A stretch of DNA of 64,000 nucleotides, taken from contig JANQES010000091.1 in assembly GCA_028278205.1 (NCBI GenBank), positions 1 to 64,000 of the forward strand, in the 5' to 3' direction. Positions 34,530-43,948 of the stretch are shown here, piece after piece (positions within the stretch are counted from its first letter, which is position 1; every line of letters begins with the position of its first letter). The position numbers and the translations under genes are program-made. The DNA comes from Rhodothermales bacterium. GTDB lineage: Bacteria; Bacteroidota; Rhodothermia; Rhodothermales; Bin80. Below the pieces are notes generated by a model that was given only the letters and a program-made list of their open reading frames with translations, made no database searches and was not told the DNA's origin.

Positions 34530-35321
34530 TTACTCCGAAATCCGAGACCGAAGATAACGCGCCAATTCAACAAAAGCAGGCGGTGGTAATTCTTCGGCCC
34601 GCTTACGCCCCCAGCCATGGGGCAAATCGAGACCGCGCGTTCGCGTCCACTGGCTTAGACTATTATGGAGCGTTTTTCGGCGCTGGTTGAACGCCGCGCG
34701 CACGACCCTGCGGAGAAAGGCTGAATCGACGTCCGGATCGGGGGGGGGCGGCCCGTCGAAGGCAAGCCGAATAACGGCGCTGGTCACGTCAGGTTTCGGG
34801 AAAAAAACATTTCGAGAGACCGAAAAAAGCAATTCGGGCCGGGCATAGAGTTGCGTGAGCACGCTGGGGATGCCGTATTCTTTGGTGCGCGGCACAGCCA
34901 CCAGGCGTTGCGCCACCTCGCGCTGCATCATCAAAACGGCTTCGCGCAGATGCCGCCGGTGGTCTAACAAACCAAACAGAATAGGGCTGGTGATGTAATA
35001 CGGCAGGTTGCCGATGACGTAGAGCGGCCCGCCTTTTTCGGCAGCCAGCGCGGCCCAATCCACCTCCAACACATCGGCCTGCCGCACGTCGAGGCCGGGG
35101 TGTTCAGCCTGCAAATAAGCCACCGCCCGCGCGTCGATCTCCAGCGCCGTCATCGCCGGGTAGCGCGCCAGGAGCAGCCCCGTGAGCGCGCCCGTGCCCG
35201 GCCCGATTTCCACCACTGCCTCCCCCTCCGGCGCCCGCAACGCCGCGATGATCTTACGCGCCGTGTTCGGATCGGTCAAGAAGTTCTGGCCGAGATGTTT
35301 TTTCGGCGTGATCGGCGGCAT
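34530..35321 (-). CDS. ksgA: 16S rRNA dimethyladenosine transferase KsgA/RsmA
   Basis: 263 residues. Dimethylates two adjacent adenines near the 3' end of 16S rRNA with S-adenosylmethionine. Visible motifs: KKHLGQNFLTDP at the N-terminus, SAM-binding VEIGPGTGALT, the acidic LEID, and the catalytic NLPYYITSPILF; the C-terminal domain has FNQRRKTLHNSL. Full length. The leader is short and adjoins the long repeat at 35372. Confidence 0.97.
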   Translation of the reverse strand: MPPITPKKHLGQNFLTDPNTARKIIAALRAPEGEAVVEIGPGTGALTGLLLARYPAMTALEIDARAVAYLQAEHPGLDVRQADVLEVDWAALAAEKGGPLYVIGNLPYYITSPILFGLLDHRRHLREAVLMMQREVAQRLVAVPRTKEYGIPSVLTQLYARPELLFSVSRNVFFPKPDVTSAVIRLAFDGPPPPDPDVDSAFLRRVVRAAFNQRRKTLHNSLSQWTRTRGLDLPHGWGRKRAEELPPPAFVELARYLRSRISE

Positions 35322-35661
35322 GGGCGTCTTGTTTGGGGGATTATATCGAATCTATTTTTTCGGCGATTTAAGTCAAAATTCCCCCTTTGAAGGGGGTGCC
35401 CCGACGAAGGAGGGGCGGGGGATGTTCGCGCGACCTGATGAGAGGTTTTCAGCAAGCCGCCCGAACATCCCCCTGCGACCGGCTCCACATTCGTTTGCCG
35501 GTCGCTGTCCCCCTTCGAAGGGGAAATTTTCGGTGCCTCCCTTCAGGGTACGAGTTGTTGAATTTGAAAAAACATCACCCGGCTCGCAACACTTTGATCA
35601 TCTAGGCGTATCCCTTCCACAACCCTAGATCATCTAAATAAACAGACGGCCAGCGCAGACC
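35322..35661. other. 340-base divergent region between ksgA and the padR unit
   Basis: Mostly filled by the inverted repeat at 35372-35532. An AT-rich part (35342-35372) before ksgA and another stretch (35590-35650) before padR are where divergent promoters would be; CTAGATCATCTA-like sequences near 35603-35637 (ATCATCTAGG ... CCTAGATCATCT) form an imperfect palindrome next to padR and could be its operator. Confidence 0.4.
35372..35532. repeat. 160-base inverted repeat with CCCCCTTTGAAGGGGG ends, copy 1
   Basis: Ends in AAAATTCCCCCTTTGAAGGGGG and CCCCCTTCGAAGGGGAAATTTT, with inner arms GGGGGATGTTCG / CGAACATCCCCC around a loop at about 35430-35460. It is in the opposite orientation to the copies at 46898 and 50614: the CCCGACGAAGGAGGGGCGGG arm is at the left here and at the right there. 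Confidence 0.88.
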
Positions 35662-36000
35662 ATGTTTTCTCGCGAACTGACGGCGGCCTCCGCCAAGCCG
35701 ATTGTGCTCGCCATCCTGGCGCAGGGCGAGAGCTACGGCTACGAGATCATCCAGCGGGTGAAAGAACTCTCGGATCAGGAGATCCAGTGGGCCGAGGGCG
35801 GTCTCTACCCGGTGCTCTACCGGCTCGAACGCCAGGGGCTGATCGAATCGTTCTGGCGCGTGTCGGAGCAAGGCCGGCGACGCAAGTACTATCGCCTCAA
35901 AGAAGAAGGCCGCCGCGTGCTGAGCACCGAACGCCGGCAATGGGCCATCACCAACACCGTACTGACGAAGCTATGGGGACCCGAACCGAGTTTGACTTAG
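35662..36000 (+). CDS. PadR-family transcriptional regulator
   Basis: 112 residues. Winged-helix PadR fold: ILAQGESYGYEIIQRVKEL, WAEGGLYPVLYRLERQGLI and RRRKYYRLKEEGRRVL are the family signature. Its 3' end overlaps the next gene by 28 bases, a normal PadR-target arrangement; it probably represses its own unit. Palindromic sequence just upstream (about 35603-35637) may be the operator. Confidence 0.95.
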   Translation: MFSRELTAASAKPIVLAILAQGESYGYEIIQRVKELSDQEIQWAEGGLYPVLYRLERQGLIESFWRVSEQGRRRKYYRLKEEGRRVLSTERRQWAITNTVLTKLWGPEPSLT

Positions 36001-36761
36001 ACCGCCACATCACGAACTGGCGCAAGCAGTTCCTGGCCGATAGCACCTTCTACTCTGAGGAAGTCGAAGAACTCGAAAACCACGTCCGCGACGGCGTCGA
36101 GCACTTGATGGAGACGGGGTTTTCGAAAGAAGAGGCGTTCTACGAGGCCACCGCCCGCCTGGGCAGCCCGGACGCGTTGCGCGCGGACTACCAGAGGGCG
36201 CGACCCCTCGCCGAACGCTCTTTTACGCTGGCGCGCGCCGTGGCACTATGTACGTTCCTCATCCCCATGCTGATCGTACCGATGACGGGCGGGTTGAGCA
36301 ATATCATACACTCGCTGGGTGGGCACGCCGCGACCCTGGTCCTCTACCTCGGCGCCGTCCTGATGATCATATGGACCGGCCATCGATCTGCGCTGACATC
36401 TGCCGGAGAGTTCGGGCTGCGGACCGGCTCGGTGCTCATCCTAGCGGGTATGGCAGTCGTCATGCTGCTGGTCAACCTGCTCTCCCCCTTCACCGTTCTC
36501 CTCTACTCGCCCCTGGCGCCCTTCCTGGCGATTGCGCTCTCGTGGATTTCGAAAGGCCATGTGCCCGTTGGCGTCGCCCCGGCCCTCGTCTTCGTCCTTC
36601 TGCTGTTCTCCGTGCTGTTCGGCTGGGCATCGCTCGCCATGGGGCCGCTCATGCTGTCGCTGCTGATCACCTATGCCGTGATGGACGCCACGCTGGGATG
36701 GATCGTAGAACGCGCGCTCGCCGACCGGCATCAGGCCACCACCACGTTGCAGCCGGCATGA
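35973..36761 (+). CDS. HAAS/permease-prefix-type membrane protein
   Basis: 262 residues starting at MGTRTEFDLDRHITNWR, inside the end of padR. The N-terminal soluble part (about 1-80) with EEVEELENHVRDGVEHLMETGFSKEEAFYEATARLG is the HAAS (permease prefix) signalling domain usually found with PadR. It is followed by about six membrane segments without an ABC permease domain. Function unknown; PadR-HAAS pairs are thought to link membrane events to transcription. Start chosen by the overlap and by the duplicated copy at 36791. Confidence 0.85.
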   Translation: MGTRTEFDLDRHITNWRKQFLADSTFYSEEVEELENHVRDGVEHLMETGFSKEEAFYEATARLGSPDALRADYQRARPLAERSFTLARAVALCTFLIPMLIVPMTGGLSNIIHSLGGHAATLVLYLGAVLMIIWTGHRSALTSAGEFGLRTGSVLILAGMAVVMLLVNLLSPFTVLLYSPLAPFLAIALSWISKGHVPVGVAPALVFVLLLFSVLFGWASLAMGPLMLSLLITYAVMDATLGWIVERALADRHQATTTLQPA

Positions 36762-36773
36762 GTCCTCACCCAC

Positions 36774-36845
36774 ACCGCACCGACGAAGCTATGGGGACCC
36801 GAACCGCGCTTGACTTAGACCGCCACCTCACAACCTGGCGCAACA
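36774..36845 (+). pseudogene. Duplicated 72-base remnant of a padR/HAAS junction
   Basis: This stretch is nearly identical to 35955-36027, the place where padR ends and the HAAS gene begins. It keeps both frames: the PadR tail (TKLWGPEPRLT and its TAG stop) and the HAAS start (MGTRTALDLDRHLTTWR, ATG at 36791). Similarity stops around 36845 and is followed at once by the GTTCAAGGTTC array. It is what remains of a second PadR-linked gene. Confidence 0.8.
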
Positions 36846-36853
36846 TGATAAGA

Positions 36854-36885
36854 TCGGTTCAAGGTTCGAAGTTCAAGGTTCAAAG
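36854..36885. repeat. GTTCAAGGTTC word array at a deletion scar
   Basis: GGTTCAAGGTTCGAAGTTCAA and a following GGTTCAAAG: three to four variants of the word GGTTCAAA. It lies exactly between the broken HAAS remnant (plus) and the broken hicA (minus) and supplies the stop codon of the latter. No complementary arm is present. Confidence 0.75.
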
Positions 36886-36993
36886 TCGAGCCAGCACGCG
36901 GTGCGATCTCCCTCTTTTTCGCTTAATCTTCCAGCCGATTTTTAGCAACGCTGCCAACACACGACGGGCTTTTGTGGCACGCCACTGGCTCAT
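36880..36993 (-). pseudogene. hicA: Truncated HicA toxin
   Basis: Minus-strand frame from ATG 36993: MSQWRATKARRVLAALLKIG, then WKIKRKRGRSHRVLARL and a TGA. It matches the N-terminal half of HicA mRNA interferases (ARRVLxALxxxGW ... GSHR with the catalytic His, here GRSHR). The usual second half is missing and the frame ends in the GTTCAAGGTTC array. The start overlaps the hicB stop (ATGA). The fragment is too short to fold as a normal dsRBD-like toxin, so it is probably inactive. Confidence 0.75.
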
Positions 36994-37190
36994 GCTGCCT
37001 CAGCAAAAAGAGGTGATAGTTCCGGCACAGGCTCGCCGTGCTCCAGCCGGTCTGCCAGCACGCGAAGCGCAAGGACTTTCACCTTCGCCGAAGCATCCTC
37101 ATGGCTTTGGCCGTAAACCATGACGCCGGGCAGATCTGGCACTTCTGCTATCCAGCGCCCGTCTTCTTCGCGTTCCAGTTCTATTTTCAT
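36990..37190 (-). CDS. hicB: HicB-family antitoxin
   Basis: 66 residues: MKIELEREEDGRWIAEVPDL and PGVMVYGQSHEDASAKVKVLA are the partial RNase H fold of HicB-type antitoxins. Length is normal for the short forms, without a C-terminal DNA-binding domain. Shine-Dalgarno GAGGG upstream. It is followed, with a 4-base overlap, by the truncated hicA, and lies 10 bases after the VWA gene. Without an active toxin it may be a relic. Confidence 0.85.
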   Translation of the reverse strand: MKIELEREEDGRWIAEVPDLPGVMVYGQSHEDASAKVKVLALRVLADRLEHGEPVPELSPLFAEAA

Positions 37191-37200
37191 AGCGTTTCCC

Positions 37201-38301
37201 TCACCGCATCCGTTTGCGGCGGTTGCGGACGTAGTCTTCGAAGATGAACTCGCCCAGGTTTTCGAGGCTCGAATAATAGGCCCGGCCCTGGTTGGCCTCG
37301 GTCAGTTCGTGGACGAAGTTCTGGAGATACGGATCGTGGGCGATCATGAACGTGGTGATAGAAATGCCCTCGCGGCGGCAGATGACGGCTTCGTCGAGCA
37401 CTTTGTTGACGATGCGGCGGTCGAGGCCGAAGGCGTTGCGATACATGCGCCCGTTTTCGAAATGGCAACTGGGCTTGCCGTCGGTGATCAGAAAGATCTG
37501 TTTGTTGCGATTTTTTCGACGGCGCAGGATGTCGCGCGCGCGTTGCAGGCCGGCGCGGGTGTTGGTGTAATACGGCCCTACGTTGAGATACGGCAGGTCT
37601 TTGATCGATACCTCCCAGGCGTCATTGCCGAAGGCGACGATGTCGAGCGTGTCTTTGGGATAGCGCGTCATGATGAGTTCGGCCAGCGCCATAGCCGTTT
37701 TGCGCGCCGGGGTAATGCGGTCTTCGCCGTAGAGAATCATCGAGTGCGACAGGTCGATCATCAGCGTCGTGGCCATCGTCGTCCGGTGATCGGTCTCGTA
37801 GACCTCGAAGTCGTCCTCGGCCAGGTTCCAGTCGTCGAGGCCGGCGCGGCGGAAGGAGTTCGAGAGCGTGCCCGTGACGTCGAGCAGATGAGGATCGTCG
37901 CCGAAGTGCCAGCCGCGTGTTTCGGGGAGACGTTCGTCGCCGGCGCCGGCGTAGGGCGTTTTGTGATTGCCGCGCCCGCCTTTGCGAAGCTGCCGGAAGA
38001 CTTCTTCGAGCGACCGCTGACGGATGGCCCGCTCGGTGCGCGCCGTGATTTGCAACAGGCCGGTCTGCTCGTCCTCGCTGAGGTAGCCCTGCCGTTTGAG
38101 TTCTTCGATGAAATCGCCGATGCCCATGCCGTCTTCGGTCAGGCCGTAGCGCCCGTCGAGTTGGGTCAGCCAGTTGAGCGCCTCGGCGGCATCACCGGCG
38201 GTGAATTGCAAAAGCTGCTGAAACAGATCCATCAACCGCTCGAAGGTAGACATCGCCTTCGCATGGCGCTCAGGATCCCATTTGACGTAGCGGAACTGCA
38301 T
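37201..38301 (-). CDS. VWA-domain protein (CoxE/MoxR-associated type)
   Basis: 366 residues from ATG 38301 (MQFRYVKWDPERH); a GTG at 38337 would add 12. The N-terminal half is helical (LMDLFQQLLQFTAGDAAEALNWL). The C-terminal half is a von Willebrand A domain with the metal site DLSHSM (DxSxS) and ITDGKPS. Such proteins usually work with a MoxR AAA ATPase as metal-insertion or assembly chaperones; no MoxR gene is next to it. Cytoplasmic, no signal peptide. Confidence 0.9.
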   Translation of the reverse strand: MQFRYVKWDPERHAKAMSTFERLMDLFQQLLQFTAGDAAEALNWLTQLDGRYGLTEDGMGIGDFIEELKRQGYLSEDEQTGLLQITARTERAIRQRSLEEVFRQLRKGGRGNHKTPYAGAGDERLPETRGWHFGDDPHLLDVTGTLSNSFRRAGLDDWNLAEDDFEVYETDHRTTMATTLMIDLSHSMILYGEDRITPARKTAMALAELIMTRYPKDTLDIVAFGNDAWEVSIKDLPYLNVGPYYTNTRAGLQRARDILRRRKNRNKQIFLITDGKPSCHFENGRMYRNAFGLDRRIVNKVLDEAVICRREGISITTFMIAHDPYLQNFVHELTEANQGRAYYSSLENLGEFIFEDYVRNRRKRMR

Positions 38302-38363
38302 CGGCCTGGGGGCGGGTTGGATGGACGGATCTAGCACATACTGGCGAACGAGCAGTTTGTTTT

Positions 38364-38472
38364 TGCAACCGCAGATAAGGGCAGATGAACACTGATGAAC
38401 GCGGATGAATGGGGAACGCAGCCCTATCCGCGTTCATCCGCGTCCATCTGCGGTTGCAATTATCTGCGGTTA
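38364..38472. repeat. Inverted repeat of GATGAACGCGGATGA words
   Basis: Left arm 38364-38408 (TGCAACCGCAGATAAGGGCA..., with GATGAAC words) and right arm 38425-38472 (TATCCGCGTTCATCCGCGTC ... GCGGTTGCAA, then TTATCTGCGGTTA). Stem above 40 bp, loop about 16 bases. The right end supplies the TAA stop of the amylase gene (38470-38472). Confidence 0.88.
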
Positions 38473-39966
38473 CAGCTTCGCCTCCGCGTGGATCGCCAGC
38501 GCCTGCATCGGCGCGACGGAGACGGTTGCGGTGCCGTCATCACCCACGGAGATCGCGCGACCGGTGCAACCCTGAGCATCTTCGGTAAACTCACCGTCGG
38601 TAACGTCGCAATACGTGCCGGCGGGCAGGCCGGTCTGGAGCGTCTCGTTCAACGCGGCGTCTTCGCGGTTGATGACGACGAAGCCCCGGTCGCCTCGGCT
38701 GAAGGCGATCTGGTTGTCGCTGCCGGTCCACCAGTTCGAGACGTCGGTCGTCGAAGCCGTGGCGTTGTTGAAACCGACCATCCCGGCGATGGTGCGGTGG
38801 CGATGTTCACATTGCCATTCGTCGCCGAAGCAATTCACCTCACTGCCGTCGTGGACGCTCGTGATGTTGTAATCGGCATCGGCGGGCGGCCCCTGGGCGG
38901 CATCTTCGAAGGCATAGCTCGACATCACCCGAGGGCGCCCGTAGGGATAGGCCAGCATGAACGCCACGGCCAGATCGTAGAGATCGCCGTCTTTGTGGGT
39001 GACGATGTGGCCGCCGCCCCCGTGCCCGCGCTGGTTGTCGTGGTTGTCGATGAAGACGAACGCCTTATCGCCCGGCAAAAAATTGATCTCCTGCCAGATC
39101 GATCCCGCGCCGTGAAGCCGCGTGAGCGGGCCGTTGAAAAACACGTCGCTGACGACGGCGCTGTAGCGAAACTCCGTCACCGTTCCATTGACATAATAGT
39201 CCTCCGACCAGTTCGGCGGGTCGGGGTCGATGACTTCCTGATAGACATACGGCGTGCCCTCGACACGGTCCAGCACAGCCCGGATCTCGGCGGCGGCGAC
39301 GTGGCGAGCGGCGTCGAGCCGGAAGCCGGCCGCACCCAGACTGATCAAATCGTTGAGATATTCGGCCAGACGCGCCTGCACCTTCTCCGCGCCGGTGTCC
39401 AGATCAGCCAGATTGACCAACTCGCACGTCGTCACCTGGACCGGATCGTCCCAGACCTGGATCTCGTCGCCGTCGGTGAGGCCGCAGTGGTGGAAGTCGT
39501 CGTAGCTGTAGATGCCCGGATAGTCGTACTCGCCGAACGTAGCGCCCGCCGTGCCGACGCCCTCGTAGACACCCGTCATGTGGTTGAGGATGGCATCGAC
39601 GTAGATATCGACGCCGGCGGCTTTGCAGCGGGCCGTCATGTCGGCGAAAGCGGCGCGGTCACCGCTGCGGTTGTCGAGCTTGTAGGTGGCAGGCTGATAG
39701 CGTTCCCACCAGGGCCGCATCGGATCTTCGACCACCGCATTCTCCGTCGGCGGCGAGACCTGGACGGCTTTGTAGCCCATCGGCCCCAGAAACGTCTCGC
39801 ATTCCTGCGCGATGTCCGTCCATTTCCATTCGAACAGATGCACGACCACGTCGCGATTAGACAGCGCCATCGGCGTCGGTTCCGGCGGCGCCACCGGCTC
39901 CGTTTCGGCGCAGCCCTGCGCGAGGATGAGCACGACGAGTAAGCAAGCAATGAGTGTTTTCGACAT
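38470..39966 (-). CDS. GH13 alpha-amylase lipoprotein of the animal (chloride-dependent) type
   Basis: 498 residues; lipoprotein signal ending LILAQGC (Cys19). The start HLFEWKWTDIAQECETFLGP and GYKAVQVSPPTEN is the signature of animal-type amylases (GH13 subfamily 24 as I recall it). Catalytic residues: nucleophile Asp218 (GFRLDAARH), acid/base Glu244 (YQEVID), stabiliser Asp310 (IDNHDNQRG). The chloride ligands of animal amylases have counterparts in Arg216, Asn308 and Arg346 (RPRVMSSY), so chloride activation is expected. It cuts internal alpha-1,4 bonds of starch or glycogen; a lipid anchor would place it at the outer membrane. First gene product of the glucan locus in this direction after the MFS gene. 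Confidence 0.95.
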   Translation of the reverse strand: MSKTLIACLLVVLILAQGCAETEPVAPPEPTPMALSNRDVVVHLFEWKWTDIAQECETFLGPMGYKAVQVSPPTENAVVEDPMRPWWERYQPATYKLDNRSGDRAAFADMTARCKAAGVDIYVDAILNHMTGVYEGVGTAGATFGEYDYPGIYSYDDFHHCGLTDGDEIQVWDDPVQVTTCELVNLADLDTGAEKVQARLAEYLNDLISLGAAGFRLDAARHVAAAEIRAVLDRVEGTPYVYQEVIDPDPPNWSEDYYVNGTVTEFRYSAVVSDVFFNGPLTRLHGAGSIWQEINFLPGDKAFVFIDNHDNQRGHGGGGHIVTHKDGDLYDLAVAFMLAYPYGRPRVMSSYAFEDAAQGPPADADYNITSVHDGSEVNCFGDEWQCEHRHRTIAGMVGFNNATASTTDVSNWWTGSDNQIAFSRGDRGFVVINREDAALNETLQTGLPAGTYCDVTDGEFTEDAQGCTGRAISVGDDGTATVSVAPMQALAIHAEAKL

Positions 39967-39999
39967 GATTGGCCTTTTTATGATGTATGAGAGGGATTC

Positions 40000-40164
40000 T
40001 AATTTTGGATTTTAGATTTTGGATTTTAGATTTTGGATTGATTACCTGCACCGAATAGAATAATCGAAGAAGCCCCGACGGTTTGAACCGCTGCGGCTTC
40101 CTCGATTGCGATGACGGTGATGGATGAGATCAATCCACAATCCAAAATCTAAAATCCAAAATCA
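40000..40164. repeat. Composite nested palindrome, copy 2
   Basis: Outer arms: 40000-40042 (ATTTTGGATTTTAGATTTTGG words) and 40129-40164 (CAATCC...AAAATCTAAAATCC). Inner hairpin at about 40062-40106: GAAGCCCCGACGGTTTGAACC / GCTGCGGCTTCCTCG, which looks like the stem of an intrinsic terminator. The right arm overlaps the TGA of the MFS gene (40162-40164). Confidence 0.9.
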
Positions 40165-41697
40165 GTGCCCGCCCCCGCCCGGCGGCGTCGCGGCGGCTTC
40201 GTCGCTTTCGTCTTCTTTGACCAGCAGCCAGGCCGCCGCCGAGAAAGCAAGCGTGGCGGTGCAGACGATGAAAAGCAGGCTTTTGTCCGGCGCGTTGTTC
40301 ACCGCCTCGCCGACGCCGAGGCTCGCCACCAACTGCGGCAACACCACCGACAGGTTGAACAACCCCATGTAAAGCCCCATCTTCGCCTGATCGATCTTCT
40401 GCGACATGATGGCGAAAGGCAGGCTGACGATAGCCGCCCAGCCGACGCCCGTCACCGCCATCATCACGTAAATCGCAGTCGGCGAAAAGCCAAAAAACAG
40501 CAACCCTGCGTAGCCGAGCGTCATGACGACCAGCGCGCCCATGTGGGTCTTCACCCGGCCTATCTTTTCGGTGATGGGTTCCAGCACCAGCACCGGCAAC
40601 GCAGCCCCCACGAGGTTGAGCACCAGGAACGCAATCGAAACCACCCGCCCGGCATCAATCTCGGAGAGATCCGGCAGCTTCTGCTCGACGTACGGATACA
40701 TGTAGATGAACATGCTCTGCACGCCGATCCACGAAAACGAGTGCGCCGCCAGCACCTTCTTAAACCCGATCATCCCCGCCTCTTCCTTCGACTTACCCGA
40801 CTCCTTCGCCACGAGCGCTTTACCGATCAGGAAAACCGTCAACACGCCGCACGCGATTTCGACGTAGTAGTGGCCCAGGTCGAAACCGATCAGGCGCCGG
40901 GCCATGCCGTAGATGGCGTAGACCAGAAAGCCCCACAGCGGCTCGATGGCCCTGCCGATTTCGGTCATCGAAAAACCGCCGCCTGCCGACGCTGAGACCT
41001 CCAATTTTTCCTGCATGTCGTCGGGTGAGGGCCGGGCGGAAGGATCCATCGGACCCACCTCGTCATCCTCGTCGTCCCAACTGAGCGAGGCGGGTTCTTT
41101 GATGAGAAAAGGCGGGATGAACGTGAACAAGAAAACCAGCACCACGCCCACGTAGATCAGCACGTAATTATCCCAGATACCGCCGATGGCGTAGGCCAGC
41201 ACGCCGAACGTGCCGGAGATGGTCTGCATCCACGTATAGCCCTTCGTGCGGTTGACCCCTTCCGGCGTCACGTCGGCGATGATCGACCGCGTGGGGTTGA
41301 ACCCGACGTTGATGGCGAAGTCGAGCGTCAGCGCCACGGCAATCGCCACGCCGAGGATGCCGTCGATGCCCATCGACGAAGAGATGATGTCGATGCTGGG
41401 CAAGGCGAAGAGCATCAGCGAGGCGAAGACGCCGCCGATGAGGATGAACGGACGACGACGCCCGCCCCAGAACCAGACGTTGTCGCTGATGATGCCGAAG
41501 ATCACCTGTCCGAGAATGCCAGCGATAGGTCCGGCAGCCCACACCAGCCCGATGTCGTCGATCTCCAGATGGTATTTGGTGGCGAGGATCCAACTCAACG
41601 CCGAGATCTGCACCGAGAGCGCAAACCCCATCGCCGTAGCCGGCAGGCTGAGCAACGCGAAAAAGGACCGGGTGAGGTTTTTTTGGATATCGAGCAT
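40162..41697 (-). CDS. MFS sugar transporter (SLC45/maltose-sucrose type)
   Basis: 511 residues, 12 to 14 membrane segments. ILGQVIFGIISDNVWFWGG followed by RRRPFILIGG is the loop 2-3 signature of the SLC45/plant sucrose transporter group and of bacterial maltose permeases in starch clusters. A long hydrophilic loop after segment 6 contains an acidic stretch (DDEDDEVGPMD). It should carry maltose or short maltodextrins across the inner membrane with protons. It lies between four GH13 genes on one strand, which supports that substrate. Confidence 0.9.
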   Translation of the reverse strand: MLDIQKNLTRSFFALLSLPATAMGFALSVQISALSWILATKYHLEIDDIGLVWAAGPIAGILGQVIFGIISDNVWFWGGRRRPFILIGGVFASLMLFALPSIDIISSSMGIDGILGVAIAVALTLDFAINVGFNPTRSIIADVTPEGVNRTKGYTWMQTISGTFGVLAYAIGGIWDNYVLIYVGVVLVFLFTFIPPFLIKEPASLSWDDEDDEVGPMDPSARPSPDDMQEKLEVSASAGGGFSMTEIGRAIEPLWGFLVYAIYGMARRLIGFDLGHYYVEIACGVLTVFLIGKALVAKESGKSKEEAGMIGFKKVLAAHSFSWIGVQSMFIYMYPYVEQKLPDLSEIDAGRVVSIAFLVLNLVGAALPVLVLEPITEKIGRVKTHMGALVVMTLGYAGLLFFGFSPTAIYVMMAVTGVGWAAIVSLPFAIMSQKIDQAKMGLYMGLFNLSVVLPQLVASLGVGEAVNNAPDKSLLFIVCTATLAFSAAAWLLVKEDESDEAAATPPGGGGH

Positions 41698-41726
41698 GTG
41701 GGTCGGGTGGGATGGTGGGGTTGGGG

Positions 41727-41880
41727 ATTAGGATTTTGGATTTTAGATTTTGGATTGGTCTGATTCGACACCGTCATCAGAGTCGAAGAAGTCACAGCCA
41801 TTCGGTCCGTCACAGCTTCCTCGATTATCTGATTCGGTGACATCAAATAATCCAAAATCCAAAATCTAAAATCCAAAAAT
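41727..41880. repeat. Composite nested palindrome, copy 3
   Basis: Outer arms: 41729-41762 (GATTTTGGATTTTAGATTTTGG, then GATTGGTCTGATTC) and 41829-41880 (GATTCGGTGACATC, then AATCCAAAATCCAAAATC). Inner hairpin 41781-41825 (TCGAAGAAGTCACAG ... CACAGCTTCCTCGATT). It separates the MFS gene from the next GH13 gene and ends 10 bases before that gene's stop (41891). Confidence 0.9.
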
Positions 41881-41890
41881 GACATCACCG

Positions 41891-43822
<1,932 letters not shown>

Positions 43823-43881
43823 ACGTGATACGGTTTTTATCAACCTCGGAAGAAGTCCTGTTTGTTTTGCTTTTTTTGGAC

Positions 43882-43948
43882 GGTCACTGGTCATTGGTCA
43901 CTGGTTTGCAAAGAGACACCAGTGACTAATGACCAGTGACCAGTGACT
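43882..43948. repeat. Inverted repeat of GGTCACTGGTCATT words
   Basis: CGGTCACTGGTCATTGGTCA (43881-43900) and CTGG... face AATGACCAGTGACCAGTGAC (43928-43947). Stem about 25 bp. It adjoins the TAA stop (43949-43951) of the GH13 gene upstream and lies in the leader of the next. Confidence 0.88.

Noticed and set aside
34451-34690. 79-codon plus-strand open frame between mgtE and ksgA
   Set aside because: More than half overlaps the end of ksgA on the other strand, and it begins inside a small inverted repeat.
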